The position numbers and the translations under genes were made by a program. Below are positions 49,622-59,117 of a stretch of 61,016 bases of DNA, piece after piece. The stretch's first letter is position 1, and every line of letters begins with the position of its first letter. Source of the DNA: a virus; the IMG/VR virus record IMGVR_UViG_3300043438_001546, positions 1 to 61,016 of that record, one strand, 5' to 3'. Below the pieces are notes generated by a model. The model did no database searches and was not told where the DNA came from. It saw only the letters and a program-made list of their open reading frames with translations.

Positions 49622-52531
49622 ATGGAAAATCCACAAGCTCAAATGCAGCAAGGTCAAGCGGGACCTTCTCCAGAACAAATGCAACAAGGTGCACCTCAAG
49701 GTCCACCACAACAAGGTGGTCAAGATCCACAGATGGAACAAATTATGCAAATGGTTCAACAGATGATGCAACAAGGTGTTCAACCTGTTGAAGCAGCTGC
49801 TGAATTATTGGGACAGCAGGTTCCACCAGAAATTGTTATGCAAGTATTTGTTCAGTTAGGTTTACCTGAACAAGAAGCACAAGCTGCTATTGAACAAGCT
49901 ATGCAAGGTGGTCAACAACCACAAGGTCAAGGTGAAGAACAAATGCAAGGTCAAGCTAGCAATCCTCAAGAGGGAATGACTGAACAAGGCGCACCGCCTC
50001 CAGACCAAGGTGGACAACCTTCTCCTGCTGAAGAAATTCAAATGAGATATGGTGGTCGAATGCCTAGACGTTTGCGTTCATACGCTGAAGGAGGGGACAA
50101 TCAAGAAATGCAAGCAGTAATGCAGCAAGTTCAAGATATGATGTCACAAGGTTCTGATGCTAGACAAGTTATGGAGCAGATACAAGCTGCTGTGCAACAA
50201 GGTCAAATTAGTCCTGAAGTTGGAGCAACTGTAATGGAGCAACTTGGTGGAATGCAACAAGCAACAGATCCACAAGGAAATGATGCGGCTATGACAGCAC
50301 AATCACAAGATCCACAAATGGTGGATCCAAATATGGCTGCACCTGAAGCACAAATGATGAAGTTTGGTGGCAATCTTAAAAAGTTAATGTCACGCGCTTA
50401 TGGTGGACCAGCGGTTGCACCAGGGACTGATTCTAAAACATACGCACAAGACAGAACATCAATGTTTGTTGGTGCTGTTAAAAACAGTGCATACAAATCT
50501 ACATTAGATGATGAGTTTCCAAGCCTTGGTGGAAATCAAATGGCATACGGGGGCAGTCTTCCTAAAGCTACAAATGGTATCAATATGAGCAAAGATGGTA
50601 AACTTACCATTGATCCTACTCAATTTAAAAGTGAAGCTGAATACAAAGCAGCAGCATTAGATTGGAATATGGATCCAGCAAATAAAGATAATCAAGTTAC
50701 AGGAGAACTTTTAAAAACAAATACTTGGAAAGCTCCTGAACCAACTTATGAAGCCGGTAAAAATTATAATTATGATCCTGCTACAAAACAATGGAAAACT
50801 GCACCAGCAAGTAATCAATTTCAGTTTGCTGAAGGAGATGTAATGGGACAAGATAACCAAGGTAGTTATGTAACCAGAAAAGATGGTTCTATGATGAGAG
50901 TGCCATCTATGCAAAATCAAGGTGCACAAACATCATATTCACAAACTAATCCAGTAGGTTATCAAAACCCTATAAATAATGGATTCTGGGGTAACATTGC
51001 GGCAAGTGCTTCTCCATTTGGAAGAATGGTTGCTGGCATTGGTACAAATAACAATTATGATCCACGAATTACTGGTGCTAATTTACCAGGTGGTATGTCA
51101 GGTGCACAATTTCTTGGAGCTGTAGGACAAAATGGTTTAGTGCCAGGAATGGCTGGAAATGTAGCTGGACAAAATTGGAGAATAGGTGAAGCTGAAAAAT
51201 TCAAAGAAGGAAGCATCTGGAAAGGTAATAGAAGAAAAGGTGTTCGTTACCAAATTGATTGGGGAGATACTGCTGCTGCTGCTGCAAATCCTGCTGCACC
51301 TCAAAATAATCCTCTTGCTGGAAATTCAACACCAATGGGACCACAAGGTCAAATTGTAGATCCTGCAATTTTAGGTAATCAAGGAACACCTGTATTAGAT
51401 TCAAAAGGTAATCAACTTACTAGTGATGGATCAAACATGATGTGGAATAGCGGTAATATGCCAACAATTGGTAGTCAAGGTTCAACTACAAATCAACCAT
51501 CTGTTTCAACAGCAGTTACTCAACCACCTGCAACAGTAGTAGCAAATCAAAACACAGTTGCGCCTGGTTCTACAAATGTGGTTAACCCTGCATCTGAAGT
51601 TAATGCAACAGATCAAACTGTTACACCAACAGTTGATAATTCTGCATTAAATGTTACCAAAGTAACTGATGAAGGAATTAAAGGAACTCAAGATGGAAAA
51701 TTAGTAACTTCTGATTATAAAGGTGATGGAAGAAATAGATATGATAGACAATCTGATAGACAGGTGCGCAGAGAAGAAAATCAAGTTGAACGTCAAGACA
51801 ATAGACAAATAAGACAAGATACTCGCGCAATTAAAAAAGAAAATCGTCAAGCAGGAAGAGCTATTAAAAACATGCTTAATGAAGATGCAGATCAAAGTCA
51901 GATGCCTGAAGTTATGCAAAAAGCATTTCAGCAACAAGCGTATGGTGGTAATGTAGATCCTGTTGCATTAGAAAATGCAATTGCATTAATCAATCGTGCA
52001 TTTGGTGGTAGAATACCAAAAGCAGTTGATGGTGTTGATTTAGGTTCCGAAGACACAGATGCAAACAAAATTCCTGATTATTTACAGGCTGAAAATCTTC
52101 CTGCAAACGAACCAAGTCCATTTAATAAAGGAACGGTTGAGCAATCTGCTGGTAAGAAATTAGATATTAATTGGAATCAAGTTGGTGCTGCTGCAGGTGA
52201 TATGTATATGAACGCTGCAGGTAAAGTAACTAACTTTATGAATAAGATGAATGCTGTGAATCCTGAAAGGGATATGGCTAAATTGTCTGCATTAAATCGT
52301 CCAAGCAATACTTATGATACAATGAAGCAAGGTCTTTATGATCAAGCTGGAAACTTTATTCCAAATGATATTGGTAATCAGGTATTGAATCCAACAGATA
52401 CAAACTACAACAATCAAAGACAAATCTTTTCTTATGGTGGTAAAGTATATGAAATTGGAGGAGAAGTAGATTTAGAAGATGATGAAATGGAACAATTGGC
52501 TGCGGCTGGATTTAAACTTTCAAGAGTATAA
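49622..52531 (+). CDS. Gln/Met/Pro-rich virion protein with GG motifs (969 aa)
   Basis: The first 120 residues are extremely Gln-, Met-, Pro- and Gly-rich (PQAQMQQGQAGPSPEQMQQG) and contain short helices in a repeated form (QQMMQQGVQPVEAAAELLG, then DMMSQGSDARQVMEQIQ). Motifs of the type (Y/F)GG-x-(L/I)(P/K)(K/R) recur along the chain: MRYGGRMPRRL, MKFGGNLKK, MAYGGSLPK, QAYGGNV, AFGGRIPKAV and FSYGGKVYEIGG. A charged coiled coil lies near 700-750 (RQSDRQVRREENQVERQ). I do not know a named family; the large size and position suggest a head-internal or ejected protein. Confidence 0.65.
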   Translation: MENPQAQMQQGQAGPSPEQMQQGAPQGPPQQGGQDPQMEQIMQMVQQMMQQGVQPVEAAAELLGQQVPPEIVMQVFVQLGLPEQEAQAAIEQAMQGGQQPQGQGEEQMQGQASNPQEGMTEQGAPPPDQGGQPSPAEEIQMRYGGRMPRRLRSYAEGGDNQEMQAVMQQVQDMMSQGSDARQVMEQIQAAVQQGQISPEVGATVMEQLGGMQQATDPQGNDAAMTAQSQDPQMVDPNMAAPEAQMMKFGGNLKKLMSRAYGGPAVAPGTDSKTYAQDRTSMFVGAVKNSAYKSTLDDEFPSLGGNQMAYGGSLPKATNGINMSKDGKLTIDPTQFKSEAEYKAAALDWNMDPANKDNQVTGELLKTNTWKAPEPTYEAGKNYNYDPATKQWKTAPASNQFQFAEGDVMGQDNQGSYVTRKDGSMMRVPSMQNQGAQTSYSQTNPVGYQNPINNGFWGNIAASASPFGRMVAGIGTNNNYDPRITGANLPGGMSGAQFLGAVGQNGLVPGMAGNVAGQNWRIGEAEKFKEGSIWKGNRRKGVRYQIDWGDTAAAAANPAAPQNNPLAGNSTPMGPQGQIVDPAILGNQGTPVLDSKGNQLTSDGSNMMWNSGNMPTIGSQGSTTNQPSVSTAVTQPPATVVANQNTVAPGSTNVVNPASEVNATDQTVTPTVDNSALNVTKVTDEGIKGTQDGKLVTSDYKGDGRNRYDRQSDRQVRREENQVERQDNRQIRQDTRAIKKENRQAGRAIKNMLNEDADQSQMPEVMQKAFQQQAYGGNVDPVALENAIALINRAFGGRIPKAVDGVDLGSEDTDANKIPDYLQAENLPANEPSPFNKGTVEQSAGKKLDINWNQVGAAAGDMYMNAAGKVTNFMNKMNAVNPERDMAKLSALNRPSNTYDTMKQGLYDQAGNFIPNDIGNQVLNPTDTNYNNQRQIFSYGGKVYEIGGEVDLEDDEMEQLAAAGFKLSRV

Positions 52532-52533
52532 TT

Positions 52534-54870
52534 ATGGGTAAGTACAAGATACAAGGATTTCCTAATCAAGAAGTACCTAAAGTAACTTTATCAAAAGTTC
52601 TTGGTCCTGTGAATAGGAAAATAGCTAATGTTGAAGCCGAGAAAGGTGAAACAGTAGTTACAAACATGAGCAGAGGTATTAATAATATCTATGAGATGTA
52701 TTCTATTGGCGGTAAAAAACATAGCCAAGGCGGAACTCCTTTGACTTTACCTACTGACGGTGATAAGGAATCTGATGGAACTTCGTTTATCTTTAGTGAT
52801 AACAAGAAGATGATTGTTAAAGATCCTGTAATTTTGGATTATTTTGGTGTAAATCCAAAGAAGCCACAAACATTTGCAGGTATTTCTAAATCATGGTTAG
52901 GCGCAATTAATACTTCTAAACAAATTCTTATTGATGACACAGCAGATAAAGTAAGTAAGAAATCAGCTCAAATGTCAATGGACAATGCTGCATTTAAAAT
53001 TGCTGCTTTAAAATTACTTCAAGAATCACGCAAAGGATTTAAAGACGGTGTACCTAATGGTTTATCTCCGTTCTTTGATAAGTTGCAGATTGATCCTAAC
53101 GAGATGTTTGCAATGAATCAACAAGATGCAGGTGCAGCTAATCAAGCTGTTGCTAAAGCTTTTGGTGGCATGGCTAAAGATTTTGCTGCTACTAATGAGC
53201 AATATCCTTTTCCTTCTTTAGCTATGGGTGGCGAGTTACCACATTATGTTGATGCTGGTGCTGTTACTGACGCAAACAATGAAAAGAAAAAAGAAGAACC
53301 TAAGAAAGATGAAATTACTTGGGGGACAGCAAATGCTACATCTAAAAAACAATATGACTATGTACAAAATGTTTTAGGAAAAGATGAAGGATTTAAAGAA
53401 GCTTTGTATCAAGAATACTTAAAGGCAGCAGAACAACCAGACAATTTTGGTAGAGGTTATAATGCCATGTTTGCTAAAAATCCAAATAGCAAGTCTACCA
53501 TTGTACGAAAAGAAAAAGAGCAAGTTTATCAAGATTATCTTGATTTTCAAAAAAGAAACTTGATGCTTCAATCTCATGGTAGAAATGTATTAACAACCGA
53601 ACAAAATCCAATTAAGGGACAAGTATCTAATAAAGATGTAACAGAGTGGTCTAAAACACATGGTGTTCCATTACCTGATATTAATACGGCAACTTCTCAG
53701 CAGTTATCTTATATTGCGTTTAGCAACTTAGCTAAAAATAGAGATCAGTACGGAGAACAATTAAAGAACATCTTAAAACCATTTGGTGCAAATCAAGTTG
53801 GTAAAAGTGATGAAAAAATTGCAGGTTCAAAAGAATATGGAACTATTTCAAAAGCAGATGGTGCTTATACAAATACAACTGCAGGTGAGATTAGTAATTT
53901 TACTGAACCTAAAGGCCCATGTCCTAAATGTCCAGATGGAACTATTCCAGAAAGACAACCTGATGGATCATGTCCGTGTACTCCAGTAATAGATAAACCT
54001 TGTCCAACATGTCCTGATGGAACAACTCCGGTTAAGAATGCAGATGGCACATGTCCTCCTTGTGAAGTAAAACCACCAGATTACAAAAAATTAGGACCAA
54101 CAACTCCTCTTGTAAATCCTTATGGCTTTAGGAGAGAAGACTTGGCTTCACTTAGTAGAGCAACACAAGCTAGATTTGAAATTCCTGAATTACATCCTTG
54201 GGCTAAGTCTGCTGAAGTTGTTATGCCAGATCGTGCATACTATTCACCAGAGCGAACTATTGCTGCTAAAAATGAGCAATTGAATCAAATGATGCAAGGT
54301 GTAAAAGCATTTGGAAATGCGCAATCTGCTGGTGCTACAGCTATGGCTTTAAGTGGTCAAGCTTATGGTGATGTAGCAAATGCAATTAGTGATTATGCAG
54401 ACAAGAATGTAGGCGTGTTTAATGCAGGTGAACAATACAATACACAACTGGCAAATGCTAGAAATGCACAAGATGCACAGTTAGCAACAGGCCTGTATGA
54501 TAAAGAAAACACTTTAAAGCAAAGTCTTGCAAATTCTATTAGTGCTGCTAAAGATAAAATCACACAGCTTTCTAATCAAGCGTACACTAATGCATCAAAC
54601 ATTTACAATTTAAATAGTACTAATGAAAACTTTAAGAAAGATCCATTTACAGGTATTATTACTAAAATGAATGATAGAGCAATTACACCTGTTAAAGATA
54701 ACTCACAAGACTTTGGTCAAGAGTTTAATGCATTTGCTAAGTCAATGCCTTCGGTGAGTGGTGATTTGCAAATGAAAGCATTTCTTGCAATGAAATCTGG
54801 TAAATATGTAATGGAACCAGACGATCAAGTTACTAAGGCAAGTGAGTTGAATAATACCAGTGTAGGCTAA
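52534..54870 (+). CDS. Virion protein with GGKKHSQGG motif and Cys repeats (778 aa)
   Basis: The N-terminus carries the conserved IGGKKHSQGGTPLTLP (58-73) and FIFSDNKKM, a motif pair I associate with a large structural protein of Bacteroidota phages. A helical part follows (to about 440), then two Cys knots (about 462-512): CPKCPDGTIPERQPDGSC and CPTCPDGTTPVKNADGTC, which are near-copies. The last 200 residues are an Ala/Gln-rich helix bundle. It starts two bases after the previous gene. The function is probably in the mature virion interior or in DNA ejection. Confidence 0.65.
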   Translation: MGKYKIQGFPNQEVPKVTLSKVLGPVNRKIANVEAEKGETVVTNMSRGINNIYEMYSIGGKKHSQGGTPLTLPTDGDKESDGTSFIFSDNKKMIVKDPVILDYFGVNPKKPQTFAGISKSWLGAINTSKQILIDDTADKVSKKSAQMSMDNAAFKIAALKLLQESRKGFKDGVPNGLSPFFDKLQIDPNEMFAMNQQDAGAANQAVAKAFGGMAKDFAATNEQYPFPSLAMGGELPHYVDAGAVTDANNEKKKEEPKKDEITWGTANATSKKQYDYVQNVLGKDEGFKEALYQEYLKAAEQPDNFGRGYNAMFAKNPNSKSTIVRKEKEQVYQDYLDFQKRNLMLQSHGRNVLTTEQNPIKGQVSNKDVTEWSKTHGVPLPDINTATSQQLSYIAFSNLAKNRDQYGEQLKNILKPFGANQVGKSDEKIAGSKEYGTISKADGAYTNTTAGEISNFTEPKGPCPKCPDGTIPERQPDGSCPCTPVIDKPCPTCPDGTTPVKNADGTCPPCEVKPPDYKKLGPTTPLVNPYGFRREDLASLSRATQARFEIPELHPWAKSAEVVMPDRAYYSPERTIAAKNEQLNQMMQGVKAFGNAQSAGATAMALSGQAYGDVANAISDYADKNVGVFNAGEQYNTQLANARNAQDAQLATGLYDKENTLKQSLANSISAAKDKITQLSNQAYTNASNIYNLNSTNENFKKDPFTGIITKMNDRAITPVKDNSQDFGQEFNAFAKSMPSVSGDLQMKAFLAMKSGKYVMEPDDQVTKASELNNTSVG

Positions 54871-54915
54871 TAACTAATTTTTGTTTAGGGTTTAATTAAT
54901 ATATTTACAAGAAAA

Positions 54916-56757
54916 ATGGCAACATATACAGGTCAAACAGATTACATATCTCAGATTCAGCCAACTGAGCCGAATCTGGCATTTGACGCGCAGATTCTTC
55001 AAACAAAGCAATCTAAGTATGATGCAAATCACAAAAAGGTAAGTGAACTATATGGTTCGCTACTTAATGCATCAATGACGCGTGGTGATAACATTGCAGC
55101 TAGAGATGAGTTTTTTCAAATTATCAATGATGATATTAAAAGAATGGGTGGTTTAGATTTTTCATTAGATCAAAATGTACAAGCGGCTGCAGGTGTATTT
55201 CAATCAATCTATACTAACAACAACATTGTTAAAGATATGGTTTGGACTAGAAATTACAATAGTGAAGTTGATAGAGGTGAGTCATTTAAAAATTGTTTAG
55301 ATGCAAGTAAATGTGGTGGACAGTGGTGGGAAGAAGGTGAAAAATATCTTCAATATAAAAGAGCTGAATTTAAAAATGCAAGTGCAGGTGATGCAATGAA
55401 TATGACAGATCCAGAATTTGTTCCGTACAATAATGTAATGGAGAAAGCAATGAAGATTGCTAAAGATGCAGGATTGAGTATTACAATGGATTCATTTAGC
55501 CCAGACGGCCAATATTTAATTACTACAAAAAACGGTATTCAATTAAAGTCCCCATTAACTCAGTTGTTTGGAGAAACAATTGGTAAAGATCCAAACATTC
55601 AAAAGATGTATCAAGTTAAATCTTATACACAAAGAAAAGACTGGATTTCTAATAAAGTTAATACAGGTGAATATGCAGATGAAAATGAAGCTTCTGTTGG
55701 TTATTTTCGTGAAAGAAATAATGCTGTACAAACTACATTAAGAAAGCAAGCTGACGATTTAAATGTTGACCTTGGTTCTTTAGGAGAAAAGTATGAGAGT
55801 TTAAAACGGGATTATGAAGAGGGTAAAATTAAAGAAGGTAGTGATGAGTACAATGTTCTTGCAAGTTTACCACAGTTGATGCAAAATGCAAGTGAAGCAA
55901 AATCTTATACAGATTTAATGCTTAAAGCTCAAGCTAATACAGGTAATGCAAAAGGATTAGCTGCTATAGGTGATTATGCCGATCAACAATCCGCTGCAGA
56001 CTTTTATGTTGCAGATATTGATAAAGCTGCACAAACTCTTGCTTTTAAAGATTCCGAAGTTAAATATAAAGCAGATGATTTTGCATTAAAAGCAGTTGAC
56101 TTTAAATATGATACAGCTTTGAAACAACAAGACTTATCTAATGCTATTACTCTTGAAGGAGTAAAAGCATCAAATGAAATGAAACTTCAAACTTGGAAAC
56201 TAGACAATGGTTTATACAATGATAAGATTAATGGTGGTGCTGGAGGATATAAACCTGCTGACGTTAAAGCTTATGAGAATGCTGAGATTGATCTTGAGAA
56301 ATGGAATCCTGATTTAGAAGCTTTTAAATTATATAAAGGGTTTCCAGATGCTACTACAGCGGACATGGGTAATTTTGATACTAGTAAATTAGAAGGTGAG
56401 GATGTTGGTAAATGGAAAAAAGCACAGCGAGATGCGCGTTTAAATCATACCAAACTTAAAAATGATGCAAATGCTAAAGCTTTAAAGATTAACGAATCAC
56501 CTAAACATACAGATGTACTTACTGCTTTAGAAATAGAAAAATCAGGACTTTCTGAAAACTTTCAGGCAAATTATTTAACAAGAATGTATCAAGCTGGTGC
56601 TAAATTTGGTTTAGATCCATATACTGTTGATCTTTACATTGATGGTAAAAAAGGAAACACTAATGAGCCTGTTTATTATCAGTTACAAAAACTTGGTAAA
56701 GAAAGAGCAGCTTATGCAGAAAAAATAGCAAAAAAGAAAAAAGAAGCTAACAAATAA
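54916..56757 (+). CDS. Large helical virion protein (613 aa)
   Basis: It begins TYTGQTDYISQIQPTEPNLA, a start also used by other proteins of this block, and is helical and charged throughout, with long amphipathic stretches (KYESLKRDYEEGKIKEGSDE at about 295-315) and a Lys-rich coiled-coil end (about 590-612). One pair of Cys lies near 125-131 (NCLDASKCGG). It follows a 45-base gap. Similar serial helical proteins in crAss-like phages are virion cargo. No enzymatic motif is seen. Confidence 0.65.
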   Translation: MATYTGQTDYISQIQPTEPNLAFDAQILQTKQSKYDANHKKVSELYGSLLNASMTRGDNIAARDEFFQIINDDIKRMGGLDFSLDQNVQAAAGVFQSIYTNNNIVKDMVWTRNYNSEVDRGESFKNCLDASKCGGQWWEEGEKYLQYKRAEFKNASAGDAMNMTDPEFVPYNNVMEKAMKIAKDAGLSITMDSFSPDGQYLITTKNGIQLKSPLTQLFGETIGKDPNIQKMYQVKSYTQRKDWISNKVNTGEYADENEASVGYFRERNNAVQTTLRKQADDLNVDLGSLGEKYESLKRDYEEGKIKEGSDEYNVLASLPQLMQNASEAKSYTDLMLKAQANTGNAKGLAAIGDYADQQSAADFYVADIDKAAQTLAFKDSEVKYKADDFALKAVDFKYDTALKQQDLSNAITLEGVKASNEMKLQTWKLDNGLYNDKINGGAGGYKPADVKAYENAEIDLEKWNPDLEAFKLYKGFPDATTADMGNFDTSKLEGEDVGKWKKAQRDARLNHTKLKNDANAKALKINESPKHTDVLTALEIEKSGLSENFQANYLTRMYQAGAKFGLDPYTVDLYIDGKKGNTNEPVYYQLQKLGKERAAYAEKIAKKKKEANK

Positions 56758-56768
56758 AATTTTAAGTT

Positions 56769-59105
56769 ATGCCAATTAGTGATGAAATAAAAAAGAAAGC
56801 TTTAGCTAATGCTAAACAAAAAACTCCTGAGTTATTTGATGATAATCCTAAAACAATGCCTGTTGATGTAAAACCTGCACCAGGTGTTGCAAAACCAGTT
56901 GTTCCTACAGCTCCAAAAGCTTGGGATCAATATCAAAAAGTTATTGATTCACATGATGGTTGGGATAAAGCAGTAAATTACAGTAATTCATTACACATGA
57001 TGAAAGCTGTAAATGGTAGATATGATAAGTTGTTGTCAAGCAAAGAAGTTGATCCAGATGCAAAAGAAGTATTAAAAACAATGGTTAGTTCTTCTAAATC
57101 AGCAATGGATGAATTAGTAAAAATTTCAAAAGGTGCAGGAAATTCAAAGTTGTTTGAAATGTATAGGGATAACGCAGATGCGGCTGATGCAAAAATAGCA
57201 ACAATGTTAGGTGAATCTACTAAAAGTAATTATGTGTATGATCCTGTTAAAAAAATAGTTGTTGATAGAACTACTTTTGAAATTAATAACCCTTCTCCTA
57301 AGAAAAAAGATAGAGATGCTGATAAAAGCACATCTACTCAAGCTAATGCTGGAGGAGGTGGAGTAAATCCGTATGCTGGTTTTTTGCAAATGAAAAATTA
57401 TACTCATAATTCAGGTCAATTAGTTAAAAATGAAGTTAATCCTTTAGTAACAACTTGGGGTAAAAATGCATTTAATTTATTTAATTCTGATGATAAAACA
57501 GCCGGTAGGTATGATGCAGATAATAGAAAAAACACTTTAAATTATACTAAAGATGCTTTGACTTTTATTAGCAAATATGGCACACAGTCTGGTGATAAAA
57601 ACAAAGACAGGTTAAATAAAGAAGCCGCTACAAACCATCTTAAACAATTAAATAGTTTAGGTTCTAATGAGGATGCAAAAATAGCTTGGGATTCACAAAT
57701 GAATTATGTTAAAAAATTATCTACATCTGGAAAAACAAATCAAGTTACAGACATGATTGAAGACATGGGTTACTATGGTTCAACATTTTTGTATAACAAG
57801 CATAAAAAGAGTTTAGGTAAAAATGAAAAGTATTATGAAGGTTCTGAAAAAAATTCTGGCAACCTTGACATGATTGATGCAAATATTCAAAGACATCAAG
57901 ATTACATGACTGATACTAAAAAAGATAAAGTAACTGCTAGAACTCAAGCAATGTTAAAGTTTTCAGGTGAAGCTGATGCAGAAACAATGGATGTAAATAG
58001 AGAGGTTGGTTTATTGGAAGGAATGGGAATGGCGGTTGGTATTCTTGATAGACCGGAAGAAGCTAAAGCTAAATTAAAAGCAGGAATAAGTTCAAAACAA
58101 GAAGTTTTTAATGCTGCTATTGGAGATGACGGTAAAATTCAAAGTTACCATGAATTTATAAAAAATCTTGGCCCACAATATAAAACTAAAAAGGGACTTA
58201 TGGGTGACTACAAGGTTCAAACAAAAGGTGATAGAACTGATAAAATATATTCACAAAATAAAGGTTTTTTTGATGCAAAAGCAGGAACACTTTTTTATGA
58301 TGACGAAGAGTTTAATGAAACAATGCGCCCTCTTTATAATAATATTGTTAAAAGCTACAAAAAAGAATTTAGTCTGCTGAATGATCCCAAGAAAAGAGAA
58401 AAAGATATGGGACAAGGAAACACTGCAAATAGTGTTTTATATCATGATTATGTTGATATGTCATTAGACAAAAATGGAAGAATGGTTAAAACACAAGATT
58501 ATAAAGGAGGCAATGTGGCTAAAATTTTTGGTATGATGCAAGGTCAAGGTGGTTCTATTAATGATACTGATATTACTTTAATAAGTGATCAAGACATCAA
58601 CTCGGGTAGTTTTTCTAAAGCTAGTAAATCTAAACTTGATGCACATAAAGATAATAACCGTGTAACATATAACAACTTTTTTAAAGGTGCTGATTTAAGT
58701 CAAATGACTGTAGAATTTGATAGAAATGCTAGTATTGACAATCATTCTATTTATACATTTATAAATCAAAAAACAGGTAAGAAATTATCAATGGTTGCTC
58801 CTGCAAGTTATATTATGAAAAATAAAGAAACTTTCTTTAAAGAAACTCGCATGAGTACACCGGAAGCAATTTTTCAAAAATTAGGTAAACGTGATTTACC
58901 TGACAAAGATAACATGTATAAAGATGCAGCAATCATTCAAAAAGATGGAATGAAGTATGCTACATTTAAATACAAAAATAGTGATGGTGTTACTAAAACT
59001 GAAGAAATTCCAATTGGGGATGTGCAAATTGAAGTTGCAGAAAAACAATTTAAAGAGTATTTTAAAAGACTCAAAGAAATAGAAAACACTTATTCAAATT
59101 TATAA
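56769..59105 (+). CDS. Large charged virion protein (778 aa)
   Basis: The N-terminal part has a Pro-rich linker (PVDVKPAPGVAKPVVPTAPK), then helices; the middle is Lys/Asp-rich with KKDRDADKSTSTQ (about 178-190) and a Gly tract (GGGGVNPYAG); the C-terminal third is mixed and ends with a helix. No Cys, membrane segment or catalytic motif stands out. It lies 11 bases after the preceding gene and 12 before the next. As with its neighbours, a role as virion cargo or ejected protein is inferred from size, solubility and place. Confidence 0.6.
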   Translation: MPISDEIKKKALANAKQKTPELFDDNPKTMPVDVKPAPGVAKPVVPTAPKAWDQYQKVIDSHDGWDKAVNYSNSLHMMKAVNGRYDKLLSSKEVDPDAKEVLKTMVSSSKSAMDELVKISKGAGNSKLFEMYRDNADAADAKIATMLGESTKSNYVYDPVKKIVVDRTTFEINNPSPKKKDRDADKSTSTQANAGGGGVNPYAGFLQMKNYTHNSGQLVKNEVNPLVTTWGKNAFNLFNSDDKTAGRYDADNRKNTLNYTKDALTFISKYGTQSGDKNKDRLNKEAATNHLKQLNSLGSNEDAKIAWDSQMNYVKKLSTSGKTNQVTDMIEDMGYYGSTFLYNKHKKSLGKNEKYYEGSEKNSGNLDMIDANIQRHQDYMTDTKKDKVTARTQAMLKFSGEADAETMDVNREVGLLEGMGMAVGILDRPEEAKAKLKAGISSKQEVFNAAIGDDGKIQSYHEFIKNLGPQYKTKKGLMGDYKVQTKGDRTDKIYSQNKGFFDAKAGTLFYDDEEFNETMRPLYNNIVKSYKKEFSLLNDPKKREKDMGQGNTANSVLYHDYVDMSLDKNGRMVKTQDYKGGNVAKIFGMMQGQGGSINDTDITLISDQDINSGSFSKASKSKLDAHKDNNRVTYNNFFKGADLSQMTVEFDRNASIDNHSIYTFINQKTGKKLSMVAPASYIMKNKETFFKETRMSTPEAIFQKLGKRDLPDKDNMYKDAAIIQKDGMKYATFKYKNSDGVTKTEEIPIGDVQIEVAEKQFKEYFKRLKEIENTYSNL

Positions 59106-59117
59106 TGCTCAACTAAA

